This document shows, in pieces, positions 6,197 through 10,742 of a DNA stretch of 10,742 nucleotides (position 1 is the stretch's first letter; every line of letters begins with the position of its first letter). The notes below the pieces were generated by a model, which saw only the letters and a program-made list of their open reading frames with translations, was not told the origin of the DNA and searched no databases. The DNA lies in contig WRIF01000027.1 in the NCBI GenBank assembly GCA_009782865.1, positions 1 to 10,742 on the forward strand. The letters are read 5' to 3'. Position numbers and translations under genes: made by a program. The stretch is from Promicromonosporaceae bacterium. GTDB taxonomy: Bacteria; Actinomycetota; Actinomycetes; Actinomycetales; Cellulomonadaceae.

Positions 6197-6203
6197 TATT
6201 CTG
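6197..6203. promoter_or_regulatory. Candidate shared -10 for divergent cyclo-ligase and acetyltransferase
   Basis: On the plus strand TATTCT (6197-6202) fits TANNNT and would start transcription near 6209, leaving a short leader with the GGAGG site of the acetyltransferase. On the minus strand the same bases read CAGAAT (6203-6198), 6 nt before the cyclo-ligase ATG, the spacing seen at other leaderless starts in this window, though with C in place of the first T. No -35 was found for either direction. Confidence 0.4.
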
Positions 6204-6228
6204 TCAGCAGTTGTTGGCTGGCCGGAAC

Positions 6229-6233
6229 GGAGG
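6229..6233 (+). promoter_or_regulatory. Ribosome binding site that sets the TTG start of the acetyltransferase
   Basis: GGAGG lies 7 nt before TTG at 6241. This is the strongest plus-strand ribosome site near the gene and argues against an upstream start at 6067, which would put 58 extra Arg-rich residues inside the opposing cyclo-ligase gene. Confidence 0.7.
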
Positions 6234-6240
6234 AACGGCA

Positions 6241-6855
6241 TTGAGTGTCAAACCTTGGCCGGTGGTGCTGCGCGAGCGCCCCGGCCCCGGCGCCGTCGTG
6301 CTGCGACCGCTCCACCGTCGAGATCGGAGTGCCTGGCTGAGCCTGCGCACCGCAAACCATGACTGGCTGTCCCCCTGGGAGGCCACCACCCCGCACCCGC
6401 AGGGCGCCGTCTCCTCGTTCGACGACTACGTAAGGCAGCTGGCCAGGGCGGGCAAGGCCGGAACGTGTGCCCCGTTCGCGGTCACCGTCGACGAGCAGCT
6501 GGTGGGGCAGCTCACCGTCTCCGGCATTGCCCGCGGCTCGTTGCAGTCGGGGACCATTGGGTACTGGCTGGCGCGACACAGCGCCGGTCGCGGGGTAATG
6601 CCAACGGCGGTGGCCATGGCCACCGACCACTGCCTGGGCCCGCTCGGACTGCACCGGGTTGAGATCAACATCTGCCCGGAAAATGCCAAATCGCTGCGCG
6701 TGGTCGAAAAGCTGGGCTTCCGCGATGAAGGGGTTCGGCAGCGCTATCTGCACATCGGGGGGCAGTGGCGAGACCACCGCACCTTCGCACTGACGGAGGA
6801 GGAGCTGCCGGCCGGCGGGCTGCTCGCGCGCTGGCAGCAGCTCCGCTCATCCTAG
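6241..6855 (+). CDS. GNAT-family N-acetyltransferase, RimJ/RimL-like
   Basis: GNAT enzymes of the RimJ/RimL type move acetyl from acetyl-CoA to a protein N-terminus or a small amine. The 204-residue protein has the expected order: VVLRPLHRRDRSAWLSLR at the N-terminus (19-36), beta strands FAVTVDEQLVGQLTV (79-93), the acetyl-CoA loop around ARHSAGRGVM (111-120), and the C-terminal ICPENAKSLRVVEKLGF (144-160) that packs on CoA. Start TTG 6241 is chosen because of GGAGG at 7 nt and because conserved sequence begins just after it. The substrate cannot be told from sequence. In many actinobacteria a rimJ-like gene lies between moeA/glp and the sepX/glpR gene. Here sepX/glpR follows 60 nt downstream but the gene before it is the divergent cyclo-ligase. 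The downstream gene has its own promoter-like sequence. Confidence 0.9.
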   Translation: MSVKPWPVVLRERPGPGAVVLRPLHRRDRSAWLSLRTANHDWLSPWEATTPHPQGAVSSFDDYVRQLARAGKAGTCAPFAVTVDEQLVGQLTVSGIARGSLQSGTIGYWLARHSAGRGVMPTAVAMATDHCLGPLGLHRVEINICPENAKSLRVVEKLGFRDEGVRQRYLHIGGQWRDHRTFALTEEELPAGGLLARWQQLRSS

Positions 6856-6903
6856 ATCCGAAACACTCCCGGCAGCCTTCACCGACCGGGCACATTTGGG
6901 CAC

Positions 6904-6909
6904 TAGCGT
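6904..6909 (+). promoter_or_regulatory. Candidate leaderless -10 (TAGCGT) for SepX/GlpR-like gene
   Basis: TAGCGT is followed by CGGGGT and then GTG at 6916. It is the same hexamer at the same 6-nt distance as the SAF gene promoter. The TAG is also an in-frame stop, so the coding region cannot extend further upstream. No -35 with standard spacing is evident; TTCACC at 6878-6883 is 20 nt away. Confidence 0.5.
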
Positions 6910-6915
6910 CGGGGT

Positions 6916-7947
6916 GTGGAATCAAGCAAGGTGATTGACCGGTCCTCCAAGGCGCCGCGTCGCCCGCGTCCCTCCGCCGAACTTCGCGAGGGGTCTGCCG
7001 TCCGGCTCGACCTGCTGGAGACCCGGGCCGCCCGGGCCCGTCGTCGCCTGCTGATCACCATCGTCCTCCTGCTGGCTGCCGCCGGAATGTGGATCGCCGC
7101 CTACTTTGCGGTCGTTGCCTGGCCGTGGGCGCTGATTCCCTCGGCACTGCTGCTCACCGTCCTGATCCTGGGGCGCGCCGCCGCCATTTCCGACCGTAAG
7201 GCCAATGAACGCTGGTCCGCGCAGCGCAGGCGAGCGGCCCGTGCCGCCGCCTCGGCCCGCGCGCTGGCCTCCGGGGGGCCGCAGACCCCCCGCAACCGGG
7301 CGATCATCGGGGCCAAGACCGAGATGGTGCCCCAGCCGAAGCTGCGCACCGTGGACGGGCCGGCCGGCCTGACTAGGTCGAGCTACTTTGGCGAGCGCAA
7401 TCAGGTGGCTCCCGTGCGCACGGACGCCCTTGAGCCGGTGAAGGGCGACCCGGCCGCCGTCTCGTCGGTTGGATTCAACGCCTCCGGGGTGGTGGCCCTC
7501 GACACGTTTGTGGATGAGTCCGAACTTGCGGAAGTGTTTGAGCCGGTCAGTGAGCCGACGCCGGCCGTGGCCGCCGCCGAGCCTGGCTCGGCGGCAGAGC
7601 CGATTTCGGTAGCCGGTCATGACGACCAACCCTTGGCCGTGGTCGAGGCGGCGCCGGCTGCCGAACTGGCCGCCATGCCTGTCCCCGTCCAGCCGTGGGC
7701 TCCACGCCCCGTGCCGGTCTCGGAGGGAGAGCTGGCCAAGTGGACCCCGCGCGACCTGCCGTTGCCCACCTACCTGGACAAGGCCGCTGCCCCGCGTCGC
7801 GCCCCGCTCCTGCCGCCGGCGCTGACCGAGGACACCCTGGTCGCAGAGACCCCTGCCCTGAGTGAGGAGACCGGCGCGCACCCGAGTTCGCAGTCGCTGG
7901 GCATCCCGCTCGACCAAATCCTGGCCCGTCGCCGCCAGGCCAGCTGA
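6916..7947 (+). CDS. sepX: SepX/GlpR-like divisome membrane protein
   Basis: This 343-residue protein has a basic N-terminus, a helical basic stretch (30-44), two hydrophobic helices at about 45-67 and 71-88, a basic Ala/Arg-rich coil (92-119), and a long low-complexity linker rich in Ala, Pro, Glu and Val. It ends in a motif-like SLGIPLDQILARRRQAS (327-343). The paired helices followed by an Arg-rich coil resemble the central part of the actinobacterial SepX/GlpR family, which binds the divisome in Streptomyces and is the membrane receptor for the MoeA-like Glp in Corynebacterium. Position after a rimJ-like gene is the family's usual place. Longer homologues have an extra N-terminal membrane segment that is absent here, and an in-frame TAG at 6904 rules out an upstream extension. 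The family call rests on layout and context more than on a diagnostic motif. Confidence 0.75.
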   Translation: MESSKVIDRSSKAPRRPRPSAELREGSAVRLDLLETRAARARRRLLITIVLLLAAAGMWIAAYFAVVAWPWALIPSALLLTVLILGRAAAISDRKANERWSAQRRRAARAAASARALASGGPQTPRNRAIIGAKTEMVPQPKLRTVDGPAGLTRSSYFGERNQVAPVRTDALEPVKGDPAAVSSVGFNASGVVALDTFVDESELAEVFEPVSEPTPAVAAAEPGSAAEPISVAGHDDQPLAVVEAAPAAELAAMPVPVQPWAPRPVPVSEGELAKWTPRDLPLPTYLDKAAAPRRAPLLPPALTEDTLVAETPALSEETGAHPSSQSLGIPLDQILARRRQAS

Positions 7948-8047
7948 CCGTTTTCGAGTAGTCGCCTAGGGAGGTCCAGGCCAATCGTGACACCTTGTGG
8001 TTAAGCGCCCGGGTTGGGTTCCGTCTCCTGCTGTATGGGCAACCGCA

Positions 8048-8065
8048 GGCATGCAATTGCTTGCC
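8048..8065. repeat. Imperfect palindrome in a convergent gap
   Basis: The 18-bp near-palindrome GGCA-T-GCAATTGC-T-TGCC lies in the 139-nt gap between the convergent SepX/GlpR-like and pcrA genes. The centre GCAATTGC is a perfect palindrome and the outer GGCA/TGCC arms pair around one mismatch. It could be part of a transcript-end structure or a protein-binding site. The rest of the gap shows nothing recognisable. Confidence 0.35.
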
Positions 8066-8086
8066 GCGTCGGCGTCCACCGGCGTG

Positions 8087-10711
8087 CTACAACTTGGCGA
8101 TGGGCGCGAACTTTAGGGCGATGCGCTTGGTGCCCTCGGTGCCGAAGTCGATCTTGGCCACCCCACCCGTGCCTTCAACCTCCAGGACCTTGCCCATGCC
8201 GAACTTGTCGTGGGTCACCCGGTCGCCAGGCACGAGGGTCGGCACGTCCGTGCGGGGCTTGGCCGAGCCAAACGTCCCCTCCGGCGCCTTGCGCGTGCGG
8301 ACCGGGCCGTTGCGCCGGTCTCCATACGAAGCCGGGCCGCCATACGTCGTCGACGAACCTACAGCTGTCCTGTCGCCGCCTCGGCTGCGCCCGCTGGAGG
8401 AGCCTGCCCCTCCCCAGCCGCCGAACCCGGCCCCGCGCAGCGCATCGGTGGCCGACTCCTTGCGGCGCCAATCCCACAGGTCAGGGGGGATGTCGCCCAG
8501 GAAACGACTCTCCGGCAGGTAGGAGGCGCTGCCCCAGGCCGAGCGCTGGGCGGCGCGGGTCAGGTAGAGGCGCTCGCGGGCGCGGGTGATACCCACGTAG
8601 GCCAGGCGCCGCTCCTCGGAGATCTCGAAGTCGGACTGCATCGAGCGCATGTGCGGGAACGTCCCGTCCTCCATGCCGGTGAGGAACACCACCGGGAACT
8701 CCAGGCCCTTGGCGGTGTGCAGGGTCATCAGCGTGATGACCCCCGGATCAACCTTCGGCGCCTCCTCAGCAGCCCCGGCCGCCACGTCCTCGGCGGGAAT
8801 CTGATCGGAGTCCGCCACTAGCGAGACCCGCTCCAGGAAGTCGATGAGCGTCCCCTCAGGATCTTCGGCGGCGAACTCGGCGGCCACCGCATGCAGTTCG
8901 GCGAGGTTCTCCACGCGGGAGGCGTCCTGGGGGTCGTCGGAGGCGCGCAGCTCGGCCAGGTACCCGGAGCGTTCCAGCACCGCCCCCAGAATTACGTCTG
9001 GGGACTCGCCGGCCTCGACAAACCCGCCCAGTTCGGCCATCAGGGAGGAGAACTCACCTAACTGCTTGAGGGCGCGCGTTCCCAGGCCGGGCACGTCCTC
9101 CGCCTGAGCCATCGCCGCCCCGAACGAGATCCGGCAGCGTTCGGCATAGGCGGCGACCAGCGCCTCGGAACGGTCTCCGATCCCGCGCTTGGGCACGTTG
9201 AGGATGCGCCGCAGGTTGACGTCGTCATCGGGGTTGGCCAAGGCCCGCAGGTAGGCGATGGCGTCCTTGACCTCGCGCCGCTCGTAGAAGCGCGTGCCGC
9301 CCACCACCTTGTAGGGCAGGCCGACGCGGATCAGCACCTCTTCCAGCGCCCGAGACTGGGCGTTGGCGCGGTAGAAGATGGCGACGTCGCCGGGCCGAAC
9401 GTCCTCGTCATCGCCCAGGCGGTCGATCTCCTCAGCGATGAAGCGGGCCTCGTGATGCTCGTCGTCGGCAACATAACCGACCAACTGTGGCCCCTGCCCA
9501 GAGGTGGTGAAGAGGCGCTTGGCCTTACGGCCGGCGTTCTTGGAGATGACGGCGTTGGCGGCCGAAAGGATGGTCTGCGTGGAGCGGTAGTTCTGCTCCA
9601 GCAAAATGGTGGTGGCGTCGAGGTAGTCCTGCTCGAACTCCTCGATGTTGCGGATGGTGGCCCCGCGGAAGGCGTAGATCGACTGGTCGGCGTCACCCAC
9701 CACGGTCAGCTCGGCCGGAGGCAGGGCGGTGTCCGTCCCGCCGCTGGACCGCGGGCCGCCCACCAGCTCCTTGACCAGCACATACTGGGCGTGGTTGGTG
9801 TCCTGGTACTCGTCTACCAGCACATGGCGGAAGCGGCGGCGGTAGTGCTCGGCCACCGCCGGGAAGGCCTGCAGCAGGTGGACGGTGGTGGAGATGATGT
9901 CGTCGAAGTCGAGGGCATGCGCCTGCCGGAGGCGGTCCTGGTAGCGGGTGTATACCTCTGCGAGGACGGGGTCCTTCTCCTCGCGCCCCTGGTAGTCGTC
10001 CGGGTCAACCAGCTCGTTCTTCAGGTCCGAGATCTTGTGGGCCAGCCCGCGGGCCGGATGCTTCTTGGGGTCCAGGTTGAGTTCGCGGCTCACCAGCGTG
10101 ATCAGCCGCTGGGAGTCGGCTGCATCGTAGATCGAGAAGCTCGACTTCAGCCCAAGGGTCTTGTACTCGCGCCGCAGGATGCGCACGCAGGCGCTGTGAA
10201 AGGTGGAGACCCACATGTTGCGCGCCGCCTCGCCCACCAGCGACACCACCCGCTCGCGCATCTCGGCGGCGGCCTTGTTGGTGAACGTGATCGCCATTAT
10301 CTCGCCAACCCGGGCGCGGCCGGTGGCGAGCAGGTAGCCGATGCGGTGGGTGAGCACGCGCGTCTTGCCGGAGCCGGCGCCGGCGACGATCAGCAGGGGG
10401 CTGCCCGCGTGCACGACGGCCTCGCGTTGCTGGGGGTTGAGCCCGGCGGTGAGGGCGCCCGGGTCGAGGTGGGCGTAGGGGGCAGGCCGGCCGCCCGTGC
10501 CGTCGGCCGGACCGCCTCCTGGGCTAGGGCTAGGGCTGGGCCTGGTGCCGGGGTCGGTCGGTTCGGCCTCGCCCGCCGCCCAGTCGGGCTCCTCGGCGGG
10601 CGGCACCTCCTCCCAGCCCTCCCAGGCCGGGGCGGTGGTGGGCAGGCGGGAGGTGTCGCCGGGGGCCTTGGCGCCCCCGGGCAGCGGGGGGGAGTCGCAG
10701 AGCGAAGGCAT
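8087..10711 (-). CDS. pcrA: ATP-dependent DNA helicase PcrA/UvrD
   Basis: PcrA/UvrD is a superfamily 1A 3'-5' helicase that acts in nucleotide excision repair, replication-fork clearance and transcription-coupled repair. Motifs occur in order along 874 residues: Q motif LNPQQREAV (91-99), Walker A GAGSGKT (111-117), Ia ITFTNKAAAEM (141-151), II VDEYQDTN (299-306), III GDADQSIYAFRGA (339-351), IV LEQNYRST (371-378), V LMTLHTAKGLEFPVVFLTG (661-679), VI EERRLAYVGITRARERL (699-715). A Gly/Ser-rich linker (about 756-800) leads to a C-terminal Tudor-like domain (826-874, PGDRVTHDKFGMGKVLEVEG), which contacts RNA polymerase in studied homologues. The first 80 or so residues are a Pro/Glu-rich, probably disordered extension. 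No ATG or GTG lies closer to the conserved start than a GTG at residue 36, so the exact start is open. No ribosome site precedes the ATG. Confidence 0.97.
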   Translation of the reverse strand: MPSLCDSPPLPGGAKAPGDTSRLPTTAPAWEGWEEVPPAEEPDWAAGEAEPTDPGTRPSPSPSPGGGPADGTGGRPAPYAHLDPGALTAGLNPQQREAVVHAGSPLLIVAGAGSGKTRVLTHRIGYLLATGRARVGEIMAITFTNKAAAEMRERVVSLVGEAARNMWVSTFHSACVRILRREYKTLGLKSSFSIYDAADSQRLITLVSRELNLDPKKHPARGLAHKISDLKNELVDPDDYQGREEKDPVLAEVYTRYQDRLRQAHALDFDDIISTTVHLLQAFPAVAEHYRRRFRHVLVDEYQDTNHAQYVLVKELVGGPRSSGGTDTALPPAELTVVGDADQSIYAFRGATIRNIEEFEQDYLDATTILLEQNYRSTQTILSAANAVISKNAGRKAKRLFTTSGQGPQLVGYVADDEHHEARFIAEEIDRLGDDEDVRPGDVAIFYRANAQSRALEEVLIRVGLPYKVVGGTRFYERREVKDAIAYLRALANPDDDVNLRRILNVPKRGIGDRSEALVAAYAERCRISFGAAMAQAEDVPGLGTRALKQLGEFSSLMAELGGFVEAGESPDVILGAVLERSGYLAELRASDDPQDASRVENLAELHAVAAEFAAEDPEGTLIDFLERVSLVADSDQIPAEDVAAGAAEEAPKVDPGVITLMTLHTAKGLEFPVVFLTGMEDGTFPHMRSMQSDFEISEERRLAYVGITRARERLYLTRAAQRSAWGSASYLPESRFLGDIPPDLWDWRRKESATDALRGAGFGGWGGAGSSSGRSRGGDRTAVGSSTTYGGPASYGDRRNGPVRTRKAPEGTFGSAKPRTDVPTLVPGDRVTHDKFGMGKVLEVEGTGGVAKIDFGTEGTKRIALKFAPIAKL
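10521..10538. repeat. Short GGGCTA hexamer repeat inside pcrA
   Basis: Three tandem hexamers on the plus strand (GGGCTA, GGGCTA, GGGCTG) underlie a Ser-Pro triplet, SPSPSP (about residues 59-64), in the disordered N-terminal extension of PcrA. A change in copy number would stay in frame and alter only linker length. Confidence 0.6.
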
Positions 10712-10720
10712 AGCGCGCCA

Positions 10721-10726
10721 AGCCTA
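10721..10726 (-). promoter_or_regulatory. Possible -10 (TAGGCT) for pcrA
   Basis: On the minus strand TAGGCT lies 9 nt before the ATG at 10711 and fits TANNNT, giving a leader of zero to about three bases. The upstream -35 region is outside the window. Weaker than the other candidates because the spacing differs and the start codon itself is uncertain. Confidence 0.3.
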
Positions 10727-10742
10727 ATGGCACCCACCGACA

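Noticed and set aside
6922..7917. 331-codon open frame on the minus strand opposite the SepX/GlpR-like gene
   Set aside because: Gly/Arg-rich composition without a recognisable domain. It is fully antisense to a plus-strand gene that has membrane helices, a promoter-like -10 and conserved context. Typical GC-rich shadow frame.
7948..8086. Possible tRNA or small RNA in the gap between the SepX/GlpR-like gene and pcrA
   Set aside because: No cloverleaf, T-loop consensus or CCA end could be built on either strand. Only a weak palindrome is present.
10521..10538. Telomere-like GGGCTA repeat
   Set aside because: Only three copies, inside the coding sequence of pcrA, and explained by a Ser-Pro run. 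Not a chromosome end.

Overview
This window looks like ordinary chromosome from a high-GC Gram-positive bacterium (Actinomycetota). The GC content is high almost throughout. The gene set points the same way: a SepX/GlpR-type two-helix membrane protein beside a RimJ-like acetyltransferase, an FmdB zinc ribbon near 5-formyltetrahydrofolate cyclo-ligase, a nitrobindin/FABP-like barrel overlapping ygfZ, and PcrA with a C-terminal Tudor-like domain. Several genes also have a TANNNT -10 hexamer only 6-7 nt before the start codon, as in the leaderless transcription common in this phylum. The order or family cannot be fixed from the sequence alone.

Layout, left to right. The 3' part of citrate synthase (+) is followed by a compact palindrome. 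A 426-nt stretch without a confident gene (559-984) comes next: it holds a truncated lipoprotein-like leader and then about 284 nt at roughly 50% GC, far below the flanks. Three minus-strand genes follow: a SAF-domain membrane protein (first transcribed), a nitrobindin-like protein, and ygfZ, the last two overlapping by 3 nt. Divergent from the SAF gene is an alpha/beta hydrolase (+) that lacks the usual nucleophile. It converges on a minus-strand trio: 5-formyltetrahydrofolate cyclo-ligase, FmdB zinc ribbon, endonuclease III. Divergent from the cyclo-ligase are a RimJ-like GNAT acetyltransferase and the SepX/GlpR-like protein (+). The latter converges on pcrA (-), which fills the right end.

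Functionally this is housekeeping: TCA cycle, one-carbon/folate metabolism (cyclo-ligase; folate-linked Fe-S maintenance by YgfZ), DNA repair (Nth, PcrA) and cell division (SepX/GlpR-like). I see no transposase, integrase, phage gene, CRISPR array, toxin-antitoxin pair, tRNA or rRNA, and no convincing new multi-gene system. The points worth following are two proteins with altered active-site or ligand positions, a recurrent leaderless-promoter arrangement, a low-GC scar after citrate synthase, and a SepX/GlpR locus with no Glp/MoeA gene beside it.
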